DNA of 64,000 nt from Burkholderia vietnamiensis LMG 10929 (GTDB lineage Bacteria > Pseudomonadota > Gammaproteobacteria > Burkholderiales > Burkholderiaceae): contig NZ_CP009630.1 of NCBI RefSeq assembly GCF_000959445.1, positions 1,116,001 through 1,180,000 on the forward strand, in the 5' to 3' direction. The notes beneath the pieces are model-generated. The model was not told where the DNA came from. It did no database searches and was given only the letters and a program-made list of their open reading frames with translations. The position numbers and the translations under genes are program-made. Within the stretch, counting starts at the first letter, position 1; every line of letters begins with the position of its first letter. Shown here piece by piece: positions 16,119 to 25,397 of the stretch.

Positions 16119-18110
16119 TCAGTGCTGTCCCCGGCCGGCCGCCGCCGCTCCGTCACCCTCGGACGACACGTCGACGATCACGCTCGCGAGCGTCGGCATA
16201 TCGACCGGCTTGGGCAGATACGCGTCGAAGCCGGCCGCCATCACGCGCTTGCGCTCTTCCGCGCCGGTATGCGCGGTCACGGCAACCACGGGCATGCGTG
16301 CGTCGTCGCCCGGCAGATGACGGATGTGATCGAGCAGCCAGAAGCCGTCGCCGTCGGGCATGGCGAGATCGGACAGCACGACGCCAGGCCGCTGGCGCGA
16401 CAGCGCGTTCAGCGCGTCGCGCCCAGAATGCGCCAGTGCGACCTGCGCGCCGAACGTTTCGAGCGCGGCCGCGAGACTCGCGCGCGACGTGGCGTCGTCG
16501 TCGACGACCAGCACGCGGTAGCCGTCGAGCGCGACCGCCTTCAACGCCGTGGCCGGGCGCGCCGGATCAGCGGCCGGATCGTCGGCGTCCCAGTCCACCG
16601 GCAACGTCACCGTCACGGTCGTGCCGAGGCCGGCGCCAGGGCTGCTCGCCGCCACGTCGCCGCCGTGCAGCCGCACGATATTGCGCACGATCGACAGGCC
16701 GAGCCCCAACCCGCGTTTCGGCGAGGCCGCAGCGCCTTCCGGCCGGTTGAACGTATCGAACAGATGCGGCAGCCGCTCGGCGGAAATGCCGTGGCCCGTA
16801 TCGGTGACCGCCATGCGCACGCGCGCGCCGGCGCGGGCCAGCGACACGGTGATGCGACCGCCCGACGGCGTGAACTTGATCGCGTTCGACAGCAAGTTGG
16901 ACAGCACCTGGCGCAAGCGCTCCCCGTCCGCGGAAATGACGCAGTTCGTCAATGCGCAGTCGGTCGACAGCGCGATGCCGTTCGCGTCCGCGCTCCCGCC
17001 GAGTTCGCGCACCGCATCGCGCACGATGCGCACCAGATCGACCGGCGCGCGCTCGAGCCGCGTACGCCCGGTCGCGAGCGACGATGCGTCGAGCAGGTCG
17101 CCGACCATCCGCGACAACGACCGCGCGCTGCGATCGATCGCATCGATCGCCTGCTGCGCGAATGCCTGACCGTCGACGCTGCGCAACACCTCGACCCAGC
17201 CGTAGATCACGTTCAGCGGCGTGCGTAGTTCGTGCGATACGGTGGACAGCAATTCGTCCTTCAGCCGGTTCGACTGGTCCGCCTGCACGCGTGCGCCGCG
17301 CAACGCCCGCAGGTGGCCGCGCTCGTCGCGCCGCCGTTGGTCGGCCTCGCGCAGCGTGATCGACAGGCCCGTACAGTTGCCGCCGGCATCGACGATCGGT
17401 GCGGCCGCGAAGCTCGCGCGGAAACGGCCGCCGTCGCCGCGCACGCACAGCACGTCGAACGGGCCGACGGCCGCGCGCGGGTGCTCGAACGACGCCGGAA
17501 GCGGCTGCAGCCGGAGCCAGCGCGGTGCGATCAACGTCGTGACGTCGCGACCGATTGCCGCCGTCGCATCGACGCCAAAGATCCGACGCGCGGCCCGGTT
17601 CCAGCTGACGATCCGCCGTCCCGCGTCGACGCCGACGATGGCGTCGGGCGACGCGTCGACCACGCTGTGCAACAACACCAAGTCGTCGGAAGGCGCATGC
17701 TCGAGCGGCGCGGCTGCGGGCTCGCGACGCGTCGGGCTGGGCGCTTCGTCGTCGCTGTCGGCGCCGCGCAAGCGGTCGTTCGCAAACAGCGGCTTGACGG
17801 CCACGACCAGTGCGCACTCGACGAAACTGATCGCGACGAACGCGACGGCCTGGGCCAGCAATTCGGAAGGCGCCGCCGGGCGCCACCACAGCGCGCCGAT
17901 CACGGCGAGACTGACGGCGGTCGCAGCGAGCCCGCCGGCCAGCGAAGTCAGCCAGGCGGCGGCCGCGACGCCGGCATAGAACGGCAGCGGTGCGAAGGGC
18001 TCATGCACGCCGACGACGCGAATCGCCCACGCCTGCAGCGCGGACGCCACCCCGACAGCAAGCAGCACCCACGCGCCCTGCCGAAAGAGCTCACGGGTTA
18101 AGGTCCTCAT
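16119..18110 (-). CDS. Membrane hybrid sensor histidine kinase with C-terminal receiver
   Basis: A 663-residue kinase. About four membrane segments fill residues 10-110 in a compact, DUF4118-like way, without a periplasmic sensor. A PAS domain (about 145-255) follows, then HisKA with His293 in VSHELRTPLN, HATPase_c with N-box LLSNAIKF and G-boxes DTGHGIS and GLGLGLS, and a receiver with phospho-Asp581 (LSDLAMPDGDG) and Lys634. No partner regulator adjoins; a sigma-54 activator diverges from it. The signal is likely cytoplasmic or redox, by PAS precedent; the ligand is unknown. Confidence 0.88.
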   Translation of the reverse strand: MRTLTRELFRQGAWVLLAVGVASALQAWAIRVVGVHEPFAPLPFYAGVAAAAWLTSLAGGLAATAVSLAVIGALWWRPAAPSELLAQAVAFVAISFVECALVVAVKPLFANDRLRGADSDDEAPSPTRREPAAAPLEHAPSDDLVLLHSVVDASPDAIVGVDAGRRIVSWNRAARRIFGVDATAAIGRDVTTLIAPRWLRLQPLPASFEHPRAAVGPFDVLCVRGDGGRFRASFAAAPIVDAGGNCTGLSITLREADQRRRDERGHLRALRGARVQADQSNRLKDELLSTVSHELRTPLNVIYGWVEVLRSVDGQAFAQQAIDAIDRSARSLSRMVGDLLDASSLATGRTRLERAPVDLVRIVRDAVRELGGSADANGIALSTDCALTNCVISADGERLRQVLSNLLSNAIKFTPSGGRITVSLARAGARVRMAVTDTGHGISAERLPHLFDTFNRPEGAAASPKRGLGLGLSIVRNIVRLHGGDVAASSPGAGLGTTVTVTLPVDWDADDPAADPARPATALKAVALDGYRVLVVDDDATSRASLAAALETFGAQVALAHSGRDALNALSRQRPGVVLSDLAMPDGDGFWLLDHIRHLPGDDARMPVVAVTAHTGAEERKRVMAAGFDAYLPKPVDMPTLASVIVDVSSEGDGAAAAGRGQH

Positions 18111-18526
18111 CTTTCCCTTGCATCGCGCCGGCGACCGTCATTTCGCGGCTGCCGCCCCGGCGGAGGACTAGCCGCAAAGCATGCCGGGCGAGCCTCGACG
18201 GCACAGCAACCAGCGTACCTGCGCGGGATCTCGGGCGTAGGCCGCGGACCGCCCCGCATGTCGCAGCGGCGCATGTCGGATGGCCCGCCGCGGTGCGCGC
18301 AGGCATTCCCGGCCCTACAAATGTCTGACGAATTTGCATTCGTCGACTGTAAAAAAGCAACGATCCCGATCGCCGTAATGCGATCGGATATTTCTAGAGG
18401 CCACACGCCGCGCATTGAAATTTTCTATATCGCGGCACTGCGACGGCCATTCCGTTGTCGATGTAGATATTGCAACCGACGGAATGCGCGACGCCGATTT
18501 TCAAAACGGCGCGCGCTCTGACAGTC
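18111..18526. promoter_or_regulatory. Divergent control region with two perfect dyads
   Basis: This 416-base gap separates the hybrid kinase from the sigma-54 activator; its right half is AT-rich for this genome. It holds a CCTACAA heptamer (18314-18320), the dyad GACGAAT-TTGC-ATTCGTC (18327-18344) and the dyad CCGATCGC-CGTAAT-GCGATCGG (18366-18387). Both dyads are perfect and close together, as expected for operators or a structured leader. Confidence 0.5.
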
Positions 18527-19501
18527 ATGGTTGAATTCAATGCCCATCCAAAGCAACGCGGCGATGCATCGCGGCTGTCCGGCCGCTCGACCGCGGTGCG
18601 CGTATTGCAGGACCGCATCGAGCGGATCGCCCCGACCGGCGCCAGCGTGATGATCGCGGGCGAAAGCGGGGTCGGCAAGGATATCGTCGCGCGGTGTCTG
18701 CACGCGCTCAGCGCGCACCGGGACGGACCGTTCGTGCCGGTCAACTGCGGCGCCATTCCGGCCGACATCGCCGACGCGCAGATGTTCGGCCACGAGAAAG
18801 GGAGTTTCACCGGCGCGGTCGCGCGGCGCGAGGGCTTCTTCGAAGCGGCGTGCGGCGGCACGTTGCTGCTCGACGAAATTGCGGAAATGCCCGCGGCGCT
18901 GCAGGTGAAGCTGCTGCGCGCGCTCGAGTCGAACACGATCATGCGGGTCGGCGGCAGCGAGCCGATCGCACTGAACGTGCGCGTGCTGTCGTCGACGCGT
19001 CACAATCCGGCGGAAGCCGTGCGCACCGGCCGCTTGCGCGAGGATCTGTTCTACCGCCTCGCCGCCTTCGCGCTGTATGTGCCGCCGCTGCGGCAGCGCA
19101 GCGGCGACGCCGAGGCGATCGCGCATGAATTCGTCGCGGCGCTGAACGCGCGCAACCGCGCGCACAAGCAGCTGACCGATGCGGCGATCGCGGCGCTGCG
19201 CGCGTATTCGTGGCCCGGCAACGTGCGCGAACTGCACAACATGATCGAGCGCGCGTACATCCTCGCGGACGACGGGATCGAGCTCGCGCTGCCGAAGCTG
19301 GCGATGCCGCCCGAGCACACGTCGAACGACCGGATCGCGCTGCCGATCGGTGCGACGCTGCACCATGCGCAGCAGCGCTTCATCGCCGCCACGCTGCATC
19401 ACTTCGACGGCAACAAGCCGCGCGCCGCGAAGGCGCTCGGCATCAGTCTGAAAACGCTCTACAACCGGCTGGCGCTGATGCGCGACGACGGCCACGCGTG
19501 A
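18527..19501 (+). CDS. Sigma-54-dependent transcriptional activator lacking a sensor domain
   Basis: A 324-residue PspF-like activator. Only the AAA+ core and DNA-binding helix are present: Walker A GESGVGKD (45-52), the sigma-54 contact loop GSFTGA (92-97, where most members have GAFTGA), Walker B TLLLDEI, the arginine-finger region REDLFYRL, and a Fis-type helix (RAAKALGISLKTLYNRL). ATG 18527 is used; a TTG at 18470 would add 19 residues. Without a receiver or GAF domain, control must come from expression or a partner protein. Confidence 0.88.
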   Translation: MVEFNAHPKQRGDASRLSGRSTAVRVLQDRIERIAPTGASVMIAGESGVGKDIVARCLHALSAHRDGPFVPVNCGAIPADIADAQMFGHEKGSFTGAVARREGFFEAACGGTLLLDEIAEMPAALQVKLLRALESNTIMRVGGSEPIALNVRVLSSTRHNPAEAVRTGRLREDLFYRLAAFALYVPPLRQRSGDAEAIAHEFVAALNARNRAHKQLTDAAIAALRAYSWPGNVRELHNMIERAYILADDGIELALPKLAMPPEHTSNDRIALPIGATLHHAQQRFIAATLHHFDGNKPRAAKALGISLKTLYNRLALMRDDGHA

Positions 19502-19544
19502 GCGCCGCCGCGCGCGGCGGGCCGCACCGCGTACCGGAGGAAGG

Positions 19545-21344
19545 TCAGGCGATCTTGAACTGCCCGACCGTCGTGGCGAGCGCGTTCGCCTGCGTCTGCA
19601 GCGCGGTGGCGGCCGCGGTCGACTGCTCGACGAGCGCCGCGTTCTGCTGGACCATTTCGTCGAGCTGCGTGACCGCGCGGTTCACTTCCTGGATCCCGCG
19701 GGTCTGCTCGTTGGCCGCATGGGTGATCTCCGAGATGATGGTCGTCACGTTGGCGACGTTCGCGACGATCTCGCGCATCGTGTCGCCGGCCTGCCGCACC
19801 TGTCCCGACCCGGCCGACACGCTCGCGACCGTCGATTCGACCAGCACCTTCACTTCACGCGCGGCCTGCGCGCTGCGTTGCGCGAGGCTGCGCACTTCCT
19901 GCGCGACCACGGCGAAGCCGCGTCCCTGCTCGCCCGCACGCGCGGCTTCGACGGCCGCGTTCAACGCGAGGATGTTGGTCTGGAACGCGATGCCGTCGAT
20001 CACGCCGATGATGTCGCCGATCCGCCCCGACGCTTCCTCGATCTTGCCCATCGTCGCGACGACGTCCGACACCACGACGCCGCCGTGCGACGCGATCCGC
20101 GACGCCGATGCCGCGCGTTCGTCCGCCTGCGTGGCCGCAGCCGCCGACTGGCCGACCGTCGCGGTGATTTCCTCCATCGACGCGGCGGTTTCCTCGAGGC
20201 TCGCCGCGGCGGATTCGGTGCGCGACGACAGATCCTGATTGCCCGCGGCGATTTCGTTCGCGGCCGTGCGCACCGATTCGCTCGCGTCGCGGATCTGTCG
20301 CATCACGTCGTTGAGCTTGTCCACGAAGCTGTTGAACGAGCGCGCGATGTCGGACACCTCGTCGCGCCCCTCGGCCGGCAGGCGCTGCGTCAGGTCGCCG
20401 GTGCCGGAACCGATCGAGGCCATTGCCTGACGGACCTGCGAGAGCCGGCGAAACGCGGTCGTCGTGATCGCACCGATGATCACCGACGCGATGCCGACGA
20501 TCACCACCAGCGTAATCAGCGACGCGGTCAGCAGCGATCGCATGCCGGCCGTCGCTTCCGCTTTGTCGAGCAGCACGAGCGCATACCAGTCGGTGCCGGG
20601 CACCGCCTGCGCGCGCACCAGCTTCGCGTCGTCGCCGACATGCACTTCGACCGGCGCGGTGGCGGTCGCGATCGACGCGGCGCTCATGCCGCCGAGTTCG
20701 GACGACACGTCGGCGACCGGCTTCAGCGTGAGCTTCGTGTCCGGATGCGCGACGACGTGGCCGCTGCTGTCGACCAGCATCCCGAAGCTCGCGGGCGTCG
20801 GGTGGATCGACTTCACGTTGGCGATCACGCTGTCCATGCCGACGTCGGCGCCGACGACGCCCTTCAGCACGCCGTCACGCAGGATCGGCACCGCGAACGA
20901 GACCACCAGCTTGCCGGTGCCCGCGTCGACGTAAGGCGGCGTGACGACGGGCTTGCCGGCCTGCGCGGCCTGCTTGTACCACGGCCGCACGGTCGGATCG
21001 TAGTCGGACGGAATGCCGGTCGGGTCGGCGAAGTGGTACACCTTGTCCGCATAGCCGGCGTACACGTTAGTGAAGCCGCCGGCTGCGGCCATCTGCTTGA
21101 ACACCGGCAGCGGATCGGGCGACAGCGCCGCATCCTGCAGCGACGCGATCATCCGGCTTTTGGTCGCGACCCAGTCGCCGATGCCGACCACGTGGCCGCT
21201 CGCGACGGATGTCAGGTTGCGATCGATCGCATCGTCGTTGTACGAGCGCGCGATGAAGTAGTTGATGAGCGTGGTGGCGACGAGTGCAAATACGACGATT
21301 GCGACGCACGCGGCAAGAATGCGGGTGCGGATGGACGAGAGCAT
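19545..21344 (-). CDS. Methyl-accepting chemotaxis protein with an amino-acid-type dCache sensor
   Basis: A 599-residue chemoreceptor: membrane segment 1 (about 10-32), periplasmic dCache domain to about 275, membrane segment 2, HAMP, and an MCP signalling hairpin with the tip [20 protein letters not shown]. The sensor keeps Tyr115, Arg120, Trp122, Tyr123, Tyr138, Asp140 and Asp167. Each is offset by exactly six from the PctA residues that bind amino-acid carboxyl and amino groups (121, 126, 128, 129, 144, 146, 173). It therefore most likely senses L-amino acids. No che genes adjoin. Confidence 0.93.
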   Translation of the reverse strand: MLSSIRTRILAACVAIVVFALVATTLINYFIARSYNDDAIDRNLTSVASGHVVGIGDWVATKSRMIASLQDAALSPDPLPVFKQMAAAGGFTNVYAGYADKVYHFADPTGIPSDYDPTVRPWYKQAAQAGKPVVTPPYVDAGTGKLVVSFAVPILRDGVLKGVVGADVGMDSVIANVKSIHPTPASFGMLVDSSGHVVAHPDTKLTLKPVADVSSELGGMSAASIATATAPVEVHVGDDAKLVRAQAVPGTDWYALVLLDKAEATAGMRSLLTASLITLVVIVGIASVIIGAITTTAFRRLSQVRQAMASIGSGTGDLTQRLPAEGRDEVSDIARSFNSFVDKLNDVMRQIRDASESVRTAANEIAAGNQDLSSRTESAAASLEETAASMEEITATVGQSAAAATQADERAASASRIASHGGVVVSDVVATMGKIEEASGRIGDIIGVIDGIAFQTNILALNAAVEAARAGEQGRGFAVVAQEVRSLAQRSAQAAREVKVLVESTVASVSAGSGQVRQAGDTMREIVANVANVTTIISEITHAANEQTRGIQEVNRAVTQLDEMVQQNAALVEQSTAAATALQTQANALATTVGQFKIA

Positions 21345-21516
21345 GGCAGCAACGACTCAGTAAGGAAGCGCGAACGCGCAGTGGACCAGTTCACCTGGTA
21401 TACGGCAATTGCGCGGTTTACTTGAGGTTGTCGTGATGATTCGCAAACGTGTGGCGAATCGCGCGAGCGCTCGCCCATGCGCGAGCGGGCCGCCGGCATC
21501 CGGCGGCGCATCGGCG

Positions 21517-21771
21517 TCACGGATGCCGGCTGCTGCTCCTGTCCGACTCGTTGCGTCGCGTGCCGGACGACGCGTCGCGCTCGAGTTCGTCCTGCCTGCG
21601 CATGCGTTCGCGCAGATGGCGGATCGCGAACACGTGGATGTAATCGTGCACGCGCGCATCGGAGGACAGCGCGCGCACTTCGTCGTCGAGCATCGTGCGC
21701 AGCTGGTCGGCGTCGATCGCGCGCTGCGCGGCGGCGGCCTTCAGCGAATCAAGCAAATTGTCGGGTGACAT
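21517..21771 (-). CDS. DUF3562-like small protein (84 aa)
   Basis: A short cytoplasmic protein typical of Burkholderia. The segment VRALSSDARVHDYIHVFAIRHLRERMRR resembles DUF3562, of unknown function; the C-terminal 20 residues are charged and low-complexity. AGGAG sits eight bases before the ATG at 21771. It lies upstream of the chemoreceptor on the same strand but with a gap of about 170 bases. Confidence 0.65.
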   Translation of the reverse strand: MSPDNLLDSLKAAAAQRAIDADQLRTMLDDEVRALSSDARVHDYIHVFAIRHLRERMRRQDELERDASSGTRRNESDRSSSRHP

Positions 21772-22383
21772 CGACGGCTCCTGGCGGGTCGAGGAACGAA
21801 GATCAAGGGCACTACCTGAAGATTAACGACTGGACGCGCGCCCGGCGTGCGATGCACCGATGCGGGTTTGCGCGCGATCAACGGCACCTTGCGTGCCGCC
21901 GCGTCGACCGTTCGAAGGATCGATACGCGCGCAGATTCGCGGCTCAACTGGCCGCGAGCAACCGGAAGCATGACCACGTCCCCCCGAGGACGAGATATCG
22001 TGCGATCGCGCCGACGACGAACCGTCGCGATGACAGCGATACATAGAGCAAGTTAGACGGGCCGAAATGCCGCGTCAAGCAACGCGTGCAGACCGCCATT
22101 CGTCAGTTCGAAGGGGCAAGACAGGCCGCACGACGAGGCCGCACGACGCGTGCCCGTCACGGCCGCGGGATGCAGGTTCGAGCGGTATCGCGGCCGTGCA
22201 TCGGCCGCACTTGTCAGTGGATTCCGATAGCCGGCGCGCATCGGCCTACAGCGACTTCAGCACGCACCGATTGGCAACGTCGTGCAGGCGGAAGATACTG
22301 ACGTCATGAACCAAGCGTTCATACCGTTCATCGCGCAGCCGGCCATCGAGCCGGCACGCGGGGTCCGGCGCAGGAGACCAACC
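21772..22383. other. Gap without a supported gene
   Basis: About 610 bases between two divergent small genes. All open frames look like chance and no tRNA, FNR box or terminator was found. It must hold the promoters of the DUF3562-like gene and of the gene at 22384. Confidence 0.4.
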
Positions 22384-22794
22384 ATGACATATCGCACGAT
22401 CCGGGCCCGCGACGCACTGCGGCGCCCGCGCGCGCTGCCCGGCCCCGCGGGGTCGGCCGGGAATCGTCCGTACGAGGATCTCGACGCGCTGCTCGCGCTC
22501 GCCCGTGAAGCGGGCTTGCTCGTCACGCTCGATGCGCAGATCGGCCGCGAAAAGTACCAGAGCATTGCCGGTTCGGTGCGCGCGTTGCAGCGCTTTGCGG
22601 CGGCGCTGTGCGTGCGGACCGCCGCGCCCGCGCCGATCGTCACGATGCCGCGCCGCAAGCCGCGCCCCGGCTGGCCGCATCTGCGCGATCGCCGGCCGGG
22701 CTCGCGTGCGCACCTGCATGCGATGCATCGGTGCATGCGTGCATGCCGGCGTACGCGCCGCGCGCGCGATCAGCGAACGCTACGTGCCGCATGA
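22384..22794 (+). CDS. Hypothetical protein (136 aa) with a conserved core
   Basis: Starts at an ATG with AGGAGA six to seven bases upstream. The middle (YEDLDALLALAREAGLLVTL, then IGREKYQSIAGSVRALQRFA) has the look of a conserved helical domain. The last 45 residues are Arg-rich and low-complexity, so the true C-terminus may have been lengthened by a frameshift. I do not recognise the family. Confidence 0.55.
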   Translation: MTYRTIRARDALRRPRALPGPAGSAGNRPYEDLDALLALAREAGLLVTLDAQIGREKYQSIAGSVRALQRFAAALCVRTAAPAPIVTMPRRKPRPGWPHLRDRRPGSRAHLHAMHRCMRACRRTRRARDQRTLRAA

Positions 22795-23230
22795 GCGACT
22801 GAGCGCCGACGTCGGCGGCGTCGCATGACCGAGCCGCGGCCGCAGATGCATCGCTCCACGTCGCACCATCATCCGCCGTTGCACACCGCGACATCGAACC
22901 AGACCATACCTGCGAGAAAAGCCGTTGGCACGCGGCCAGGAAAGCGGACGGGGTGAACTCCACCCCGTCCGTTATCCAAGGCAGCCGCAGGCTGCCTACC
23001 CTCGTGCCAGAGAGTCCCTGACGGGATCGCGCGCTACGCGCTGCATGGCCGCACCCCGGAAAGCGGACGAATCGAACCGGCCCCAGATGCTCGCCGGATC
23101 GCGGCGTGACGGGCGCACGACACGACGCACGCCGCGTGCGCAACTATTCCGAATATCTTACAGAAAGCACGCGTCGTTTCTACCGCAGGTCGACGAAAGC
23201 ATCGCCCTTGCACGCGGCGCGGTCAATCCT
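22795..23230. other. Gene-free gap with a hairpin cluster
   Basis: No coding frame is convincing in these 436 bases. The middle third (22939-23069) is unusually structured and is listed separately. Confidence 0.5.
22939..23069. ncRNA. Structured element: four hairpins between 12-bp direct repeats
   Basis: The direct repeat GGAAAGCGGACG occurs at 22939-22950 and 23058-23069. Between them, four perfect stems follow one another: GGACGGGGTG/CACCCCGTCC (22946-22970), GGCAGCC/GGCTGCC (22980-22996), TCCC/GGGA (23015-23026) and GCGCG/CGCGC (23029-23041). This could be a small RNA, an mRNA 3' structure or a miniature mobile element. Strand and identity are not settled; no known riboswitch class was recognised. 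Confidence 0.35.
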
Positions 23231-24166
23231 TTACGCCGCGCCTCGCACCAGCAACACCGGCACCTGCGCGACATGAGCAATGCGCCGCGCGACGCTGCCG
23301 ATCAGCCACGCCGCGATGCCGCGGCGGCCATGCGTACCGACGACGAGCAGCTCCGCGCGCCAGTGCACGGCATCCCGCATCAGCGCGTGCGCGACGTCGT
23401 CGCTGGTCGGGCGCGTTTCGACGATGCCGCGCTTGGTTGGATTTCCCACGGCATGCAACAGCGGACCGACCCGCGCGAGTGCGTCCTCGCCTTCCGCGCG
23501 ATATGCGTCTTCGAGCGCGCGCACCGGCACGATGTCCGTCAGACGAATCGCGCGGTCGACGACATAGGCAGCGTACAGCAACGTCGTCGGCGCCGCGAAG
23601 CCGAGCCCGACGCGTACCGCGTGCAGCGACGGCTCGCTGCCGTCGACCGCGAACATCAGCCGCTGCAGCGGCCCGTCCGACGGCCGCGCATAGCCGGCAG
23701 GCACGATCAGCAGCGCGCACTGCGCGCGCGCCGTGAGCGTATCGGACACCGCGCCTTCGAACAGCCTCAGCAGGCCGTGGTGCGGATTCGCGCCGACCAC
23801 GAGCACATCGGCCTGCCATGCCGACGTGTCGCTCGCGAGCGCATCGGCCACCGTACCGCCGGTGACCGACGTATCGACGATCGCCTGCTCGACGGCCACG
23901 CCGCTGTCTTCGAACAACGCGGCAATGCGCGCGAGCGTCGCCTGCGCTTCACGCGTCATCTCTTCGCGCGCCGATGTCAGCAGCGCGTCGACGCGCGGGA
24001 TGTCGGGCAGCACGAGGCGCGGATTGTCGATCGCGCAGACGATGCGCAACTGCATGCCGGGGCGCAGCAGCGTGCGCGTGTAGCGGGCGGCCGACAGCGC
24101 CTCGGGCGTCGGATCGACGGCCAATGCGATTCTGGCGAGCGTCGGAATGGATGGGGTGGATGGCAT
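23231..24166 (-). CDS. Tandem universal stress protein (two UspA domains)
   Basis: A 311-residue cytoplasmic protein with two UspA folds (about 10-153 and 165-308). The second has the ATP-binding signature GTHGRRGIAAWLIGSVARRI; the first has the weaker GANPHHGLLRLFEGAVSDTL, so ATP binding may be confined to the second. GAGGAGACC precedes the ATG at 24166. A near-perfect FNR box lies about 170 bases upstream, which fits anaerobic induction as for other tandem Usp genes. Confidence 0.9.
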   Translation of the reverse strand: MPSTPSIPTLARIALAVDPTPEALSAARYTRTLLRPGMQLRIVCAIDNPRLVLPDIPRVDALLTSAREEMTREAQATLARIAALFEDSGVAVEQAIVDTSVTGGTVADALASDTSAWQADVLVVGANPHHGLLRLFEGAVSDTLTARAQCALLIVPAGYARPSDGPLQRLMFAVDGSEPSLHAVRVGLGFAAPTTLLYAAYVVDRAIRLTDIVPVRALEDAYRAEGEDALARVGPLLHAVGNPTKRGIVETRPTSDDVAHALMRDAVHWRAELLVVGTHGRRGIAAWLIGSVARRIAHVAQVPVLLVRGAA

Positions 24167-24521
24167 GGCGGCGGTCTCCTCGCGGGCACGTCGTCGGGAG
24201 CGACGACGGATGCTTCGCGCGGCGGCGGTGCACGTCGGCCGGACGGCCGGCGCGGTCGCACGAATCGACGGCTGCGCACGCGAAGCGCGGACAAGCGATT
24301 TCGACAGCATATGACGTCCGGCCCGCGCACGCATGATCGTGATCAATGCGGCCGCGGGCCGTCGCCGGTGCGCACCGGTCCGCTTACGGCTTCGTCGGCG
24401 CGGATGCGCTCGCGCGGTTCGCGTAGAACATCGCATACGCGATGCCGAGCGGCACGCCCCTCACCGGGCCGATCGCGAGCGCGGCCGGAATCCGCACTAT
24501 CGGCGCGCAGCGCCCGTCACT
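24167..24521. promoter_or_regulatory. Promoter region of the tandem Usp gene
   Basis: This 355-base gap between two minus-strand genes holds no convincing ORF. It contains ATGAT-CGTG-ATCAA at 24333-24346, one mismatch from the FNR consensus TTGAT-N4-ATCAA. Confidence 0.5.
24333..24346 (-). promoter_or_regulatory. FNR-like box upstream of the tandem Usp gene
   Basis: ATGAT-CGTG-ATCAA matches nine of ten consensus positions of the FNR site. It lies 167-180 bases before the Usp start codon. An FNR orthologue is encoded at 38950 in this window. Confidence 0.5.
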
Positions 24522-25397
24522 TCACTTGCACGCCAGCACGACCACGCCGCCGATACCGCCGGCATTCGGCACCGAGCCCGCGTAGCCGACGGCGACCAGC
24601 GGCTGCGTCGCATCGTGGCCGACGACGACCGACTGAATCGACAGCTGCCCCGTTTTCGACGTCCCGTTCAACGGTGCTTGTGCGTACGTCAGCGTGTACG
24701 CGGTGTTTGCGACGTTGAGCGACAGGCGCAGGTTGTCGAGCGTGCGTGCGCCGAGATCCAGCGTAGCCGTAGTCGCGCCGAGCGTGCCGGACGCGCCGCC
24801 GTTGTCGCTCGCGACCGTATCCGCGAGCAGTTGCGTGCAGGCGAGCGTACCGCTCGTCGCCGTCAACGCCAGCGGCGTACCGACGGCGTAATGAACGCCT
24901 TGCGTGCTGGTATAGGTGTTGCCGTCGGTGTCCATCGCCTGGTTCCACCGGCCGATCGCAACGTCGGTGCCGCTGCTCTGGATCTCGGTCACGGCGCCGT
25001 GATCGAGACCGAGACAGTCGGTCGCCGCAGCGGACGACGCGAGCGTGGTGAACGCGCCGCTTGCCTGCTGAACCAGACTCGACGCAGGCGCGTTCGGCGC
25101 GGTGAAGTTGCGGTTGTTCGCATATGCGGGCGGCAGCGTGGGCACGGTCACGATGGCGAACTGCCCGTTATTCGCCGCGATTTGCGACGCGGAACCCGTG
25201 TACGTAAACTTGCCGGCCGGCCGACACGCCGCCTGGGCAGCTGGTGGCACAGGTTGCGGCGCTACGGGCGCCGGAGACGACGCCGCACCGGCGACGCCGG
25301 CGCTCATCGGATTCACGCCGTCGCCGCCACATGCAGACAGTGCCGCCGAGACGAGTGCAGTTGCCAACAGGGCCGGCAAACGAATGGATGTTTTCAT
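24522..25397 (-). CDS. Putative lipoprotein (291 aa), family not recognised
   Basis: The ATG at 25397 begins a lipoprotein signal MKTSIRLPALLATALVSAALSAC with lipobox LSAC. The next 35 residues are Pro/Ala-rich linker. The mature domain is Ser/Thr/Gly-rich, with three further cysteines and beta-strand-like repeats, as in surface adhesin-like domains. It probably sits in the outer membrane. An 840-base low-GC region precedes it. No function can be assigned. Confidence 0.75.
   Translation of the reverse strand: MKTSIRLPALLATALVSAALSACGGDGVNPMSAGVAGAASSPAPVAPQPVPPAAQAACRPAGKFTYTGSASQIAANNGQFAIVTVPTLPPAYANNRNFTAPNAPASSLVQQASGAFTTLASSAAATDCLGLDHGAVTEIQSSGTDVAIGRWNQAMDTDGNTYTSTQGVHYAVGTPLALTATSGTLACTQLLADTVASDNGGASGTLGATTATLDLGARTLDNLRLSLNVANTAYTLTYAQAPLNGTSKTGQLSIQSVVVGHDATQPLVAVGYAGSVPNAGGIGGVVVLACK

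Noticed and set aside
18470..18526. TTG start extending the sigma-54 activator by 19 residues
   Set aside because: It has no ribosome site and adds no family sequence; ATG 18527 suffices.
23065..23085. tRNA T-loop-like GGTTCGATTC on the minus strand
   Set aside because: No matching acceptor, anticodon or D arm could be folded around it.
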